64,000 nucleotides of DNA from Cellulosimicrobium marinum (GCF_020551945.1 NZ_JAJBZH010000002.1:124001-188000), one strand, 5' to 3'; numbered from the stretch's first letter, positions 42,650-52,173 are shown. The notes: generated by a model from the letters alone, not told the origin. Translations and numbers: made by a program.

Positions 42650-44317
42650 TCACGATCCGGAACCACCGAGATGCGACCTGACCGTATCGATCGTGTCGGC
42701 CTCGGCGGCGGGCTTGTCGTCGCGGTAGCGCAGCACCCGGGCGAAGCGCAGCGCCAGCCCGCCGGGGTAGCGGGTGGAGCGCTGCAGCCCGTCGAACGCG
42801 ATCTCCACGACCTGCTCGGGGCGCACGTGCACCACGTGCCCCTCGCGGTGCGTCTCGAGCTGCTGGAAGCGCTCCGTCTGCCAGGCGAGCATCTCGTCGG
42901 TCATGCCCTTGAACGTCTTGCCGAGCATGACGAACCCGCCGTCGGGGTCGCGTGCGCCGAGCCAGATGTTCGACAGCCACCCGCTGCGCCGCCCGGACCC
43001 CTGCTCGACGGCGAGGACGACGAGGTCGAGGGTGTGGCGGGGCTTGACCTTGACCCAGCCGGCGCCGCGGCGGCCCGCGGCGTAGGGGGCGTCGAGGGCT
43101 TTCACGACGACGCCCTCCTGCCCGTCGGCGACGGCGCGCTCGAAGAACGCCGACGCCTCCGCGGGGTCGGCGGTGGCGAGGCGCCGCACGAGGTGGGGCC
43201 CGGCGACGGCGTCGAGCACGGCGAGGCGTTCGCGCAGCGGCTCGTCGAGGAGGTCCCGGCCGTCGGCGTGGAGCACGTCGAAGAAGAACGGGGTGAGGCG
43301 CAGCGCGGCGGCGAGCTCGGCCTCCGCCGCCGGGGAGCGCTCCCCGGAGTCGCGGGTGGCTGAACGGGCGGCGGTCTCCTGGAAGGGCCGGGGCACGCCG
43401 TCGTCGTCGACGACGAGCGCCTCGCCGTCGAGCACGAGCCGCTGCGCCGGCAGCGCCCGCACGGCCTCGACGATCTCGGGGACGCGACCGGTGATGTCGT
43501 CGAGGGAGCGCGTGTAGACCCGCACGTCGTCGCCGTCGCGGTGGACCTGCACGCGGATGCCGTCGAGCTTGGCGTCGACGGTCACGGGCAGCACGTCGTC
43601 GTACCCCGGGACGGCGTCGTCCGCGGAATCGTCCACCGGTGCACCCGCGACCCGGAGCTTGGCGAACGCCTCGGCGACGTCGGGCGCGGACTGCGCGAGC
43701 ATGGGGCGCACAGGGCGCCCGACCTCCAGGCGGAACGCGGCGAGGGCGGACCGGGCGGCGTCGGGCCCGGGTGCCGCCAGGGCGGCGCGCGCGACGGGCC
43801 CGGTCGCGCCGCGGAGCATGACCGCCCGGCGCACGGTCTCCGCGTCGACGCCGGCCGCCTCGGCGGTGGCGTCGAGCACGACGGCGTCGAGCGCGCCCTG
43901 CCGCAGCTCCCCGGACACCAGCCCGGCCAGCAGCGCCTGCTCCCGGGCCGTGGCGGCACCGAAGAGGGCCGCCGCCTCGGCCTGACGTGCCGTCGCCGAC
44001 CCCGGCCCGGACAGGCCCGCCATGCGTTCGAACGCGTCGTCGACCGCCGCGAGGGTCAGGGACGGCGTCCCGGCCGGTGCGGGCAGGTCGCGCAGCGACC
44101 GCCACCCGAGGCCCGTGCGACGCTGCCGGAGCTCGCCCGCGAGGTAGGAGACGGTGACCTCGATCTCGTCGAGCGCGGGGCCGAGGGCGTGCGTCGGCCC
44201 GTGCAGCGCCTCCGTCGCGGCACGGCGCAGCAGGTCGGCGATCGCGGCGCGCTTGGCGAGCCGGGAACGGGTGGCGGCGACGGCGTCGGACGTGGCGGCG
44301 ACCTCGGCGAGCAGCAT
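42650..44317 (-). CDS. ATP-dependent DNA ligase
   Basis: 555 residues. The N-terminal ligase domain ([20 protein letters not shown]), the adenylation domain with nucleophile Lys250 in [13 protein letters not shown], motif III-like [14 protein letters not shown], motif [14 protein letters not shown], motif [16 protein letters not shown], and the OB-fold C-terminus ending HLGGSGS are all present. It is a stand-alone LigB-type enzyme that seals nicks in repair. All motifs are intact. Its 3' 250 bp are repeated three more times downstream with small genes between, suggesting that the gene end is a recombination target. Confidence 0.93.
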   Translation of the reverse strand: MLLAEVAATSDAVAATRSRLAKRAAIADLLRRAATEALHGPTHALGPALDEIEVTVSYLAGELRQRRTGLGWRSLRDLPAPAGTPSLTLAAVDDAFERMAGLSGPGSATARQAEAAALFGAATAREQALLAGLVSGELRQGALDAVVLDATAEAAGVDAETVRRAVMLRGATGPVARAALAAPGPDAARSALAAFRLEVGRPVRPMLAQSAPDVAEAFAKLRVAGAPVDDSADDAVPGYDDVLPVTVDAKLDGIRVQVHRDGDDVRVYTRSLDDITGRVPEIVEAVRALPAQRLVLDGEALVVDDDGVPRPFQETAARSATRDSGERSPAAEAELAAALRLTPFFFDVLHADGRDLLDEPLRERLAVLDAVAGPHLVRRLATADPAEASAFFERAVADGQEGVVVKALDAPYAAGRRGAGWVKVKPRHTLDLVVLAVEQGSGRRSGWLSNIWLGARDPDGGFVMLGKTFKGMTDEMLAWQTERFQQLETHREGHVVHVRPEQVVEIAFDGLQRSTRYPGGLALRFARVLRYRDDKPAAEADTIDTVRSHLGGSGS

Positions 44318-44368
44318 GCTCCATCCTCACGCCGACCCCCGGTGCGCCGCGCGCCCAGCGGGCGGACG

Positions 44369-45013
44369 TCAGCGGCGGCGCGCCCCCAGCAGGGGGTCGA
44401 GGGCCGCGCGGGCCCGCGGCCCGCCGCTCCCGGCCGCCTCGACGACACGGTCCGCGAGGTCGCGCAGCCGCAGGTTGCGGTTGTTCGACACGGCGCGCAG
44501 CAGCCGGAACGCGTCGTCCGTGCTCATCCCGTACACGGCGGCCAGCACGCCCTTCGCCTGCTCGATGACGCCGCGGCTCGCGGCCGCCGCCGCGATCTGC
44601 TCCGACGCGCGCTCGTCGCTGCGCTCCACGACCGCCGCGGTGATGTCGACGAAGTACCCCTCGACGGCGGCGAGCTCGCCCGTCGCCTCGTCCGGGACGC
44701 CCTGGCCGATGATCGTCAGCGTGCGCTCGCGCCCGCGCGCGTCCGTGATGCGGTGGACGCTCGTGAACGGCGCACCCGTCCGCAGGCCGGAGTCGAGGAT
44801 GCGGCGCACGCGCTCACGGTCGTCGGGGTGCTTGTGCGCGAGGACCAGCTCGGTCGTCGGGACGACCTCGCCCGGCGCGAAGCCGTGGATGAGGTAGGCC
44901 TCGTCCGACCACCACCACGCGCCCGTGCGCAGGTCGACGCGGTACTGCCCGGTGAGCTGGTGCGTGCCGAGCGCGAGGGCGCGCTCGACTGCGGTGTGGT
45001 CGACAGCAGGCAT
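44369..45013 (-). CDS. PAS-ANTAR RNA-binding regulator
   Basis: 214 residues. The N-terminal PAS domain (TGQYRVDLRTGAWWWSDEAY, HGFAPGEVVPTTELVLAHKH PDD) is followed by an ANTAR domain (RGVIEQAKGVLAAVYGMSTD, AFRLLRAVSNNRNLRLRDLA). ANTAR proteins bind paired hexanucleotide hairpins in mRNA leaders and prevent termination. The ATG at 45013 starts close to the PAS fold. It is followed upstream by a second ANTAR gene, same strand. Confidence 0.9.
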   Translation of the reverse strand: MPAVDHTAVERALALGTHQLTGQYRVDLRTGAWWWSDEAYLIHGFAPGEVVPTTELVLAHKHPDDRERVRRILDSGLRTGAPFTSVHRITDARGRERTLTIIGQGVPDEATGELAAVEGYFVDITAAVVERSDERASEQIAAAAASRGVIEQAKGVLAAVYGMSTDDAFRLLRAVSNNRNLRLRDLADRVVEAAGSGGPRARAALDPLLGARRR

Positions 45014-45117
45014 GGGTCGTTGCCTCCGTGCTTCGGGCGGGGGAGTGAGCCGTGGCCTGACTCGACCCGCTCACCGTAACCCCGCCACGCCCGGACGGCG
45101 CGCCGAGCGGGCGGACG

Positions 45118-45843
45118 TCAGTGATGGTCGCGGCGCACGCGGCCCAGCGGCGGGGAGTCGTCGGCGCGGGAGAAGTCGTACCGGCGCTCCACGACCGACG
45201 TCGCGAGCTCGGCGAGGGTCGTCGAGTCGGCGAAGGCGTGCGCGCGCAGGAGCGCGAGCGCGTCGTCGGGGGACACGCCGAGCTGGGCGACGACCATCCC
45301 CGTCGCCTGGTGCACCGTCGCGCGCGGACGCCACGAGCTCGCCGCCCCGGCGACGGTCACCGTGTCGTGCAGGAGCGCGGCACCCACGGCGTCCGCGAGG
45401 ATCCGACGCTCGTCGTCGGCCAGGGCGAGGGGGACGTCGTCCGCCTGGTGCACGGTGAGGACGCCCACGGACCCCGGCGAGGGCAGCAGCGGCCACGAGT
45501 ACAACGTCGTCGGCCCCGCCACGCCCCGGGCCTGGTGGACGAACTCCGCGAGACCGCCGTCCGCGTCGTCGGAGAGGCGGAGCACGACGCCCGCTCCCGT
45601 CCGCGCGGCCTCCTGCCCGGGGCCCTCGCCGAGGACGTCCTCCAGGTCCTCCAGCGTCCCGGCGAGCTCGTCCGACGCGCAGACGGTCCAGCGTGCCGAC
45701 TCGTCCGGCGCGAGCGTGATCGCACCGCCGCGCGCTCCGAGGATCTCCACGCACGCCCGGCACAGCCGCAGCGCGGGAGGCTCCGCGGACTCCGCGCCCG
45801 CCATGCTCGCCGCCAGTCGTGACAGGACCCCAGCCCGGTCCAT
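45118..45843 (-). CDS. GAF-ANTAR regulator
   Basis: 241 residues. The GAF domain covers residues 20-150 (ALRLCRACVEILGARGGAIT and LLPSPGSVGVLTVHQADDVP). The ANTAR domain follows (ATVHQATGMVVAQLGVSPDD, ALALLRAHAFADSTTLAELA). It is expected to control antitermination in response to a small ligand. It neighbours the PAS-ANTAR gene, and the two may act together on the same leader RNAs. Confidence 0.9.
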   Translation of the reverse strand: MDRAGVLSRLAASMAGAESAEPPALRLCRACVEILGARGGAITLAPDESARWTVCASDELAGTLEDLEDVLGEGPGQEAARTGAGVVLRLSDDADGGLAEFVHQARGVAGPTTLYSWPLLPSPGSVGVLTVHQADDVPLALADDERRILADAVGAALLHDTVTVAGAASSWRPRATVHQATGMVVAQLGVSPDDALALLRAHAFADSTTLAELATSVVERRYDFSRADDSPPLGRVRRDHH

Positions 45844-45990
45844 CGTGCGCCACCCCCTCCTTCGCTCCGTGGCTGCCCGATCACCCTCGCAGCGCGACGC
45901 GACGCTCGCACCGTGGCGCGCGGGTGAAGTACGTCCCGTGTCCGACGGCGCGGCGCCGGTCGCGACGTGCGGGGACCGCGGGCCCGCGCG

Positions 45991-46509
45991 ATGATCGCGA
46001 CCGTGGCAGCAGCAGCACGTCACGAGGGCGTCGTCGCCGCGTGGGCGACGCTCCTGCTCGTCGGCGCGTCCCTCACCGGGTGCACGGTGGCGAGCCGTCA
46101 GGAGCCCGGGCAGGCGACCGCGGCGGTCCGCGACGCCCTCGCGGAGGCGGGCTCGGCGGCCGCGACCACCACCCTGACGGTCGAGCTCCTCGACGCGGGA
46201 CGCCTCACCGCACCCGTGGCCGACGCCGCGATCCGCGACCAGGTCGGCGTCCTGGAGGAGGCCTCCACCGCCCTGACCACCCTCGTCCCGCCCGACGACG
46301 TGTCCTCCGCCCAACGGGGCGCCGGCCTCGACGCGGTCGCGGGCGTCACGGCCGAGGTCGTCGCGGCCCGCGCCTGGGTCGCGCGCACCGCGGGCGGCGA
46401 CCTCGGCGACGCGGGCGACGTCGCGGCGTCGGGCGACGAGGTCGTGGCCGACCTCGCGGCGGCCGCGGACGAGCTCGACCGCGTGCTGTCCCTGGCGGGT
46501 GGCGCGTGA
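45991..46509 (+). CDS. Ala-rich putative lipoprotein
   Basis: 172 residues. A signal sequence ends in a lipobox (LLLVGASLTGC, Cys about residue 31). The mature part is almost all helix, rich in Ala, Val, Asp and Glu (LAEAGSAAATTTLTVELLDA). First gene of a tightly overlapping set (GTGA) with the Nramp-like transporter, so it may be an accessory protein of that transporter. Family not recognised. Confidence 0.72.
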   Translation: MIATVAAAARHEGVVAAWATLLLVGASLTGCTVASRQEPGQATAAVRDALAEAGSAAATTTLTVELLDAGRLTAPVADAAIRDQVGVLEEASTALTTLVPPDDVSSAQRGAGLDAVAGVTAEVVAARAWVARTAGGDLGDAGDVAASGDEVVADLAAAADELDRVLSLAGGA

Positions 46510-47735
46510 AGCGGCTCCTCGGCGCGGCGCTCGGCATCCTCACCGCCATCGGCGGGTTCGTCGACATCGGCGACCTCGTGACGAACGCCGTCGTCGGGTC
46601 GCGGTTCGGGCTCTCGCTCGTGTGGGTCGTCGTCGTGGGCGTGGTCGGCATCTGCCTCTTCGCGAGCATGTCCGGTCGCGTCGCCGCGGTGAGCGGCCGT
46701 GCGACGTTCGAGATCGTCCGCGAGCGCCTCGGGCCCCGCGCGGCCGGGGCGAACCTCGCGGCGTCGTTCGCGATCAACCTCCTGACGCTCACCGCGGAGA
46801 TCGGGGGCATCGCGCTCGCGCTGCATCTCGCGAGCAGCGTCGAGCCGCGCCTGTGGATGCCGGTCGCGGCGCTCGCGGTGTGGCTCGTGCTGTGGCGCGT
46901 GAAGTTCGACGTCATGGAGAACGTCGCCGGTCTCCTCGGGCTGCTGCTGGTCGGGTTCGCCGTGGCCCTGTTCCTGCTGGGGCCGGACTGGGGCGAGCTC
47001 GTGCGGCAGGCGGTGCCGCCGTCGCCTCCCGCGACGGAGCACGCGCCGACGTACTGGTACTACGCGGTCGCGCTGTTCGGTGCCGCGATGACGCCCTACG
47101 AGGTGTTCTTCTTCTCCTCGGGCGCGGTCGAGGAGGGGTGGACGGCGAAGGACCTGGCGCAGAACCGGGTCAACGTGCTCGTCGGGTTCCCGCTCGGAGG
47201 GTTGCTCTCGGTCGCGATCGCGGCGTGCGCGGCCGTCGTGCTGCTGCCGGCGGGCATCGAGGTGTCGTCGCTCTCGCAGATCGTGCTGCCCGTGGCGCAG
47301 GCGGGGGGCACGCTGCTGCTGGCGGTGGTGATCGTCGGGATCGTGGCCGCGACGTTCGGCGCAGCCCTGGAGACGGCGCTGTCCAGCGGGTACACGCTCG
47401 CGCAGTACCTCGGCTGGTCGTGGGGGAAGTTCCGGCGTCCCGCCCGGGCGGCCCGCTTCCACCTGACGATGATGATCGCCCTGCTCCTCGCCGTCGGGGT
47501 GCTCATGACGAGCGTCGACCCGATCCGGGTCACCGAGATGTCCGTCGTGTTCTCCGCGGTCGCGCTGCCCCTGACGTACGTCCCGATCCTCCTCGTCGCC
47601 AACGACCCGGAGTACATGGGCGAGCACGTCAACGGGCGCGTGGTCAACGCGCTCGGCACGGTGTACCTCGTGGTGGTGGTCGTCGCGGCGCTCGCGGCGA
47701 TCCCTCTGATGATCGCGACGGGAGCGGGCTCGTGA
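46506..47735 (+). CDS. Nramp-related metal transporter with altered metal site
   Basis: 409 residues, 11-12 transmembrane helices, with the Nramp (MntH) fold: TM1 GFVDIGDLVTNAV and TM6 LFGAAMTPYEVFFFSS. In canonical Nramp proteins TM1 has DPGN and TM6 has MPH; here they are DIGD and MTPYE. Those ligands normally bind Mn2+/Fe2+, so substrate or mechanism probably differs, as in Nramp-related Mg2+/Al3+ transporters. The GTG overlaps the lipoprotein gene stop, and a small cytoplasmic protein gene overlaps its own stop. Confidence 0.87.
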   Translation: MKRLLGAALGILTAIGGFVDIGDLVTNAVVGSRFGLSLVWVVVVGVVGICLFASMSGRVAAVSGRATFEIVRERLGPRAAGANLAASFAINLLTLTAEIGGIALALHLASSVEPRLWMPVAALAVWLVLWRVKFDVMENVAGLLGLLLVGFAVALFLLGPDWGELVRQAVPPSPPATEHAPTYWYYAVALFGAAMTPYEVFFFSSGAVEEGWTAKDLAQNRVNVLVGFPLGGLLSVAIAACAAVVLLPAGIEVSSLSQIVLPVAQAGGTLLLAVVIVGIVAATFGAALETALSSGYTLAQYLGWSWGKFRRPARAARFHLTMMIALLLAVGVLMTSVDPIRVTEMSVVFSAVALPLTYVPILLVANDPEYMGEHVNGRVVNALGTVYLVVVVVAALAAIPLMIATGAGS

Positions 47736-48109
47736 GCAGGACCAGGATCGTCGACGCCCGGCTGCACCTGCTCAGCCGGCAGGTGCTCGACGTCGACGGC
47801 GAACCGGTCACCACCCTCGACGACCTCGAGCTCGTCGGGGCCGACGGCGGGGCCGTGGTGCCCGGTCAGGAGGCGAGGGTCCGCGCGATCGTGGCGTGGC
47901 CCGTCCTCGTGACGAGGGTCCTCGGTGGGCACCCGCCGGCGTCACGCCGTGCCGAGATCGCGTGGTCCGACGTCGGTCACGTCGGCACGGCGGTCGAGCT
48001 CACCGTCCGCGCGGACGATCTCGACGTCTCCTGGGCGGAACGCTGGGTCCGCGACCACGTGGTCCGGCGCATCCCGGGCGGCACGCACGACCCGGAGGGG
48101 GACGCGTGA
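47732..48109 (+). CDS. Small protein of the Nramp operon
   Basis: 125 residues, mostly beta strand (RTRIVDARLHLLSRQVLDVD GEPV, ELVGADGGAVVPGQEARVRA). It reads like a half PRC-barrel. The GTG overlaps the transporter stop and its own stop overlaps the next gene, so all four genes are coupled. No certain family. Confidence 0.72.
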   Translation: MSRTRIVDARLHLLSRQVLDVDGEPVTTLDDLELVGADGGAVVPGQEARVRAIVAWPVLVTRVLGGHPPASRRAEIAWSDVGHVGTAVELTVRADDLDVSWAERWVRDHVVRRIPGGTHDPEGDA

Positions 48110-48528
48110 TCCTCTCCGACCTGCTCGACTCGCCCGTCCGAGGGCCCGACGGCGCCCCGCTGGGCTTCGTCGTGGACGTGCGCCTCGCGCTCGAGCTGCT
48201 CGACGAGGAGCCCGACGGGGAAGGCGGCGGCGACGGGGGGAATCGGGACGCCGGGCCCGCGGAGCCGCCGCTGCGCGAGAGCGTCGGCCGGCGCGACGCC
48301 GTCGGCGACGCGCACGTCGTCGGGATCCTCGTGAGCCCCCGCACCGGGACGTCGTTCCTCGGGTACGAGCGCACCGGTGTCCGTGCGCCGTGGCCGGTCC
48401 CGCAGCTGGTGCGCCGCCTGCACCGGGGCACGTTCCTGGTCCGGTGGGAGGACGTGGCCGCGGTGGGGCCCGACGGCGTGCGCCTGGCGGACGGCTACGC
48501 GGAGCACGACCCCGCGCTCCACCGCTGA
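48106..48528 (+). CDS. PRC-barrel-like small protein of the Nramp operon
   Basis: 140 residues. VILSDLLDSPVRGPDGAPLG FVVDVRLALELLDE is a PRC-barrel-like opening, and the second half (VVGILVSPRTGTSFLGYERT to EDVAAVGPDGVRLADGY) fits a second barrel half. An acidic Gly/Glu loop lies between. Likely cytoplasmic regulatory partner of the transporter, by position only. Confidence 0.75.
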   Translation: MILSDLLDSPVRGPDGAPLGFVVDVRLALELLDEEPDGEGGGDGGNRDAGPAEPPLRESVGRRDAVGDAHVVGILVSPRTGTSFLGYERTGVRAPWPVPQLVRRLHRGTFLVRWEDVAAVGPDGVRLADGYAEHDPALHR

Positions 48529-48547
48529 GGACGCGAGGTCCCGGAGC

Positions 48548-49063
48548 TCAGTCGTCGCCCTCCACGGCGTCACGCAGCGCGGAGCCGTCGCCGACCTGGT
48601 CCCGCGGCACGACCGACAGGGTGCCGTCGCTCTCCAGGACGACGGCCGCCACGAGGTCGAGGCCTCCGACGCCGCTGCTGCGCGCCGCCTGCCGCACCTC
48701 GGAGGCGGTCACCCGGTTGCGCCGCAGGGCGTCGTCGAGGAGGCGCCCGTCGCGCAGCAGCACCGAGGGCCGTGCCGTGACGACCGACCGTCCGCGCGCG
48801 AACCGCGTCGACGTCCACGACACCGCGACCTGCAGCAGCACGAGCGTGAGGACGGCGGTGGCGCCCTCCGTCCACGACACGTCCGAGGTGAGCAGGATGG
48901 TGGCCAGCACCGAGCCGAGCGCCACGGTGACGACGAGGTCGAACGCGTTGAGCTTGGCGAGCGTGCGCTTGCCCGTCAGGCGCAGCACGAGGACGAGCCA
49001 CACGTAGCCCGCCGTCCCCACCAGGACCACCCTCGCGACCTGCGACCACGCGTCGAACCACAC
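48548..49063 (-). CDS. YetF-like (DUF421) membrane protein
   Basis: 171 residues. Three N-terminal transmembrane helices (VARVVLVGTAGYVWLVLVLR, LVVTVALGSVLATILLTSDV, ATAVLTLVLLQVAVSW) precede a soluble domain with the DUF421 signature SVLLRDGRLLDDALRRNRVT. The GTG at 49063 follows GGGAGG. Function of the family is poorly known (stress-related membrane proteins). Convergent with the Nramp operon. Confidence 0.87.
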   Translation of the reverse strand: MWFDAWSQVARVVLVGTAGYVWLVLVLRLTGKRTLAKLNAFDLVVTVALGSVLATILLTSDVSWTEGATAVLTLVLLQVAVSWTSTRFARGRSVVTARPSVLLRDGRLLDDALRRNRVTASEVRQAARSSGVGGLDLVAAVVLESDGTLSVVPRDQVGDGSALRDAVEGDD

Positions 49064-49221
49064 GATGGGCCTCCCTCTCTCTCGGCGTTCTCGGGCCGCG
49101 CGGCGGCCGTCGTCCGGACGAGCCCACGGTGCGTCACCGCGGCACCGCACGCCATGCGGGGCGACGGCACCGGTGCCTACGGTCGCGACGACGACGGAGC
49201 AGGTCGACGAAGGGGAGGACC

Positions 49222-49806
49222 ATGACGACGCAGCAGGGCACGAGCCACGGCTCCGGTGCGGGCGACCACGGCGGTGAGAGCCCGTGGCGTACCTACGGGC
49301 GGTTCGCGGCGATGATCGCGACCTCCACGGTCGTGATGTTCGGCCTCACGTACACGAACGTGTTCGCGCTCGACCACGTCCGCTTCAGCGAGGAGCGCGT
49401 CTACATGGCGGTGCTCATGGGAGCGGCGATGACGATCGTCATGCTGGGGTTCATGTGGGGGCGCATGTACCGCGACGTGCGGGTCAACGTCGCGATCGTC
49501 CTCGTCGCGCTCCTGGTCGGCGCCGGCGCTCTCGCGTTGTCGCGCTCGCAGGCGCTCGTCGACGACCGCGCCTACATGAAAGGGATGATCCCGCACCACT
49601 CCATCGCGATCCTCACGAGCGAGCGCGCCGACATCGACGACGTGCGCGTCCGTCGGCTCGCCGACGAGATCATCGAGGCGCAGCGGCGTGAGATCGCGGA
49701 GATGGAGTGGCTGATCTCCGACATCGCGGAGAACGGTGAGGTGACCTCGCCGTCCGAGGCGGCGCAGCGACCGGTTCCGGACGTCGGGCCCGGGGGCGCG
49801 CCCTGA
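49222..49806 (+). CDS. DUF305 membrane protein
   Basis: 194 residues: an N-terminal cytoplasmic part, three transmembrane segments (MIATSTVVMFGLTYTNVFAL, YMAVLMGAAMTIVMLGFMWG, AIVLVALLVGAGALALS), then the DUF305 four-helix domain with MIPHHSIAILTSERA and EIIEAQRREIAEMEWLISDI. His and acidic residues of that motif are those of copper-related DUF305 proteins. The ATG follows GGGAGGACC. Confidence 0.87.
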   Translation: MTTQQGTSHGSGAGDHGGESPWRTYGRFAAMIATSTVVMFGLTYTNVFALDHVRFSEERVYMAVLMGAAMTIVMLGFMWGRMYRDVRVNVAIVLVALLVGAGALALSRSQALVDDRAYMKGMIPHHSIAILTSERADIDDVRVRRLADEIIEAQRREIAEMEWLISDIAENGEVTSPSEAAQRPVPDVGPGGAP

Positions 49807-49873
49807 GCCTCCGGTGCGCGTCGTCGACCACGGCTGCTGGCCGACGACGCCCTCGACGTCGAAAGGTCACGGT

Positions 49874-51655
49874 CTACAACCCGCCATGTGGCACGCCCGG
49901 TGGCGGGCCGGCTGACACGCGGAGGGCGACGACCGCGACGTCGTCCTCGCGCCCGGCGGGCTGCAGCGTGTCGAGGAGCGCCCTGGCGAAGTGGTCGAGG
50001 TCGTCCGGGGGCGCGCCGGTGACGGTGCGGACCAGCTCGTCCAGGCGCTCGCGCAGCCCGACGTCGCGGCGTTCCACGAGGCCGTCGGTGTACAGGAGCA
50101 CGGTGTCGCCGTAGTGGAGCGTCAGCGCGTGCTCGGTGCGCGGCAGGTCGGGCACCAGTCCCAGCGGGAGGTCGGAGCGTCGCCACACGAGCTCCGCGGT
50201 GCCGTCCGCGCGCAGCAGGAGCGGCGGCAGGTGGCCGGCGCTCGACCACCGCAGGGTGCGCGCGCCGCCCGGGTCCTGCGCGGGGTCCACGCGGGCGGCG
50301 ACGACGGTCGCCGTGGCGGACTCGCCCAGCGCCAGGCCGCGCACCGCGTCGTCGGTCCGTGCGAGGACGTCGGCGGGGGCCCCGCCCGTGTCGTAGCCGA
50401 TCGCCCGCACGAGGCCGCGCACCTGCATCATCGCGGCCGCCGCGGGGAGGTCGTGCCCGACGACGTCGCCGACCACGAGCATCGTCGCCCCGTCCCGGGT
50501 GAGGAACGCGTCGTACCAGTCGCCGCCGATGGCCCGCTCGTCCGAGGCGGGCCGGTAGAGCACCGCGATCTCCAGGCCCTCCGGCTGCGGGGGCGCGGCG
50601 AGGGCGGCGTTCTGCAGCGCGAGCGACGTCTCCCGGGCCCGTACCGTCTCCTCCTCGGAGCGTTCGGCGCGCCGCCGCAGGCTGTCGAGCGCGCGCCGCT
50701 GCGTGAGGGCGCCCCGCAGGCCGGAGCTGATCGTGGAGCACACGACCGACAGGAACTGGACGTACTCCCGGTCCATGGGCTGGCTCGGGTTCGCCTCCAG
50801 CACGAGCACCCCGGCGGCCCCGTCGCCCTCCGCGCCGCGCAGGGGCGCCACCGCCGTGGTCCCGTCGACGACGAACTGCCGGTGCCGCAGGGCGTCGTCG
50901 AGCAGGGCGCGTTCCGCGACCGACGACCGCGGGGGTGCGCTCTCGGCGACGAGCTCCACGTTGCCGTGCTCGGCGCCGTAGAAGGCGGCCCGCGAGATGT
51001 CGCTGCTGGCCGCGAGCGCGCTCATCACGGAGCCGGCGAAGGCGCCGATGTCGTCGTAGGTCGTGGGGACCGCGACGTGCAGGCCGTCGAGCGCGGCGAG
51101 ACGACGTCGCGTCCGCACCTGCACCGTCGTCTCCGTCGCGATGTCGAGCACGCCGGCGACGGTGCCGTCGTCGTCGAGGAGCGGGCTGTAGGAGAACGTG
51201 AACATCGTCTCCTCGACGAACCCGGACCGGTTCATGTGCAGGACCATGTCCTCGGTCCAGGTGGGCAGCCCGGTCCGCAGCACGCTGTCGAAGAGCGGGC
51301 CGACGTCGTCCCAGATCTCCCCCCACACCACGCGGGCGGGCGCTCCCAGGGCGGCGGGGTGCTTGAGGGTGCCGAGCATGTCGCGGTACCCGTCGTTGTA
51401 GATCAGGGTGAGGTCGGGGCCCCACACGAGCATCACCGGGAACCGCGTGGAGAAGCAGAGTCGCACGACGTGGCGCAGCGCCGTCGACCAGCCGCTCGGC
51501 GGGCCGAGCGGCGTCGACTCCCAGTCGACGTCCCGGGCCTCTCGCCCGACGGCGCTGGGCTCGGTCGCGTCCGTGAACCACGTGCTCTCCACAGAGTCAC
51601 GGTACGGCGGGTCCTCGCCGCGGGCAGCGGCGTACGCCTGCGGACCTCCGGCCAT
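49874..51655 (-). CDS. PAS/GAF-coupled PP2C phosphatase (SpoIIE/RsbU type)
   Basis: 593 residues. An N-terminal PAS-like domain (VRLCFSTRFPVMLVWGPDLT, MFTFSYSPLLDDDGTVAG), a GAF-like domain (SDISRAAFYGAEHGNVELVA) and a helical linker lead to the SpoIIE phosphatase domain. That domain begins YRPASDERAIGGDWYDAFLT and includes VVGDVVGHDLPAAAAM and GREDDVAVVAL. The Asp residues of GGDWYD and VGDVVGHD are the metal ligands. It should dephosphorylate an anti-sigma antagonist in the partner-switching stress pathway. An RsbW-like kinase gene lies at 59046. Confidence 0.9.
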   Translation of the reverse strand: MAGGPQAYAAARGEDPPYRDSVESTWFTDATEPSAVGREARDVDWESTPLGPPSGWSTALRHVVRLCFSTRFPVMLVWGPDLTLIYNDGYRDMLGTLKHPAALGAPARVVWGEIWDDVGPLFDSVLRTGLPTWTEDMVLHMNRSGFVEETMFTFSYSPLLDDDGTVAGVLDIATETTVQVRTRRRLAALDGLHVAVPTTYDDIGAFAGSVMSALAASSDISRAAFYGAEHGNVELVAESAPPRSSVAERALLDDALRHRQFVVDGTTAVAPLRGAEGDGAAGVLVLEANPSQPMDREYVQFLSVVCSTISSGLRGALTQRRALDSLRRRAERSEEETVRARETSLALQNAALAAPPQPEGLEIAVLYRPASDERAIGGDWYDAFLTRDGATMLVVGDVVGHDLPAAAAMMQVRGLVRAIGYDTGGAPADVLARTDDAVRGLALGESATATVVAARVDPAQDPGGARTLRWSSAGHLPPLLLRADGTAELVWRRSDLPLGLVPDLPRTEHALTLHYGDTVLLYTDGLVERRDVGLRERLDELVRTVTGAPPDDLDHFARALLDTLQPAGREDDVAVVALRVSAGPPPGVPHGGL

Positions 51656-51657
51656 CC

Positions 51658-52173
51658 TCAGCGCTCGGGGCGCGTCAGCGCCGCGACGCGCAGCCGTTCG
51701 AGGAGCGCGGTCAGGGCCTCGACCTGCTCCTGGGCCTGCCCCTCCAGGGTGGCGACGTGGTCGCGGTCGACGCGCACGTCGTCGGGCAGCTGCAAGAGGG
51801 TGCGCCACCCGCTGAGCTTGCCCATGACGGCGCCGCGCAGGATCTCGACCTCGAGCAGAGCGGACAGGGGCGACGCGTGCACGACCCGCCCGTTGGGCTT
51901 GAGGCGCCCGACGCGCTCCGCGACCGTGGCGAGGACCACCTTGTACCGGCTCACGTGGAAGCCGAGGTCGCGGGTCGTGTCGAGGAGGAACTCGCGCTCC
52001 TCGCGCAGCTGGTCCTCCATCGGCCCGACGACGTCGCCCACGAACGTGCCCCGGTACGCCCGCGCCATGCGCTCGACACGGCTCAGGCCCACCGTGGCAC
52101 CCGCGACGTGGTCGTCGAGGTACGTCTCCAGCAGGTCGCGGTCGGTGGTCCGGCCCGTCGCGCTGCCGGTCAC
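51658..52173 (-). CDS. Helical protein of unknown function
   Basis: 171 residues, mostly long helices (DRDLLETYLDDHVAGATVGL, DQLREEREFLLDTTRDLGFH, LEGQAQEQVEALTALLERLR). The GTG at 52173 overlaps the end of the alcohol dehydrogenase gene by 4 bp. No family assigned with confidence; position suggests co-expression with the dehydrogenase. Confidence 0.72.
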   Translation of the reverse strand: MTGSATGRTTDRDLLETYLDDHVAGATVGLSRVERMARAYRGTFVGDVVGPMEDQLREEREFLLDTTRDLGFHVSRYKVVLATVAERVGRLKPNGRVVHASPLSALLEVEILRGAVMGKLSGWRTLLQLPDDVRVDRDHVATLEGQAQEQVEALTALLERLRVAALTRPER

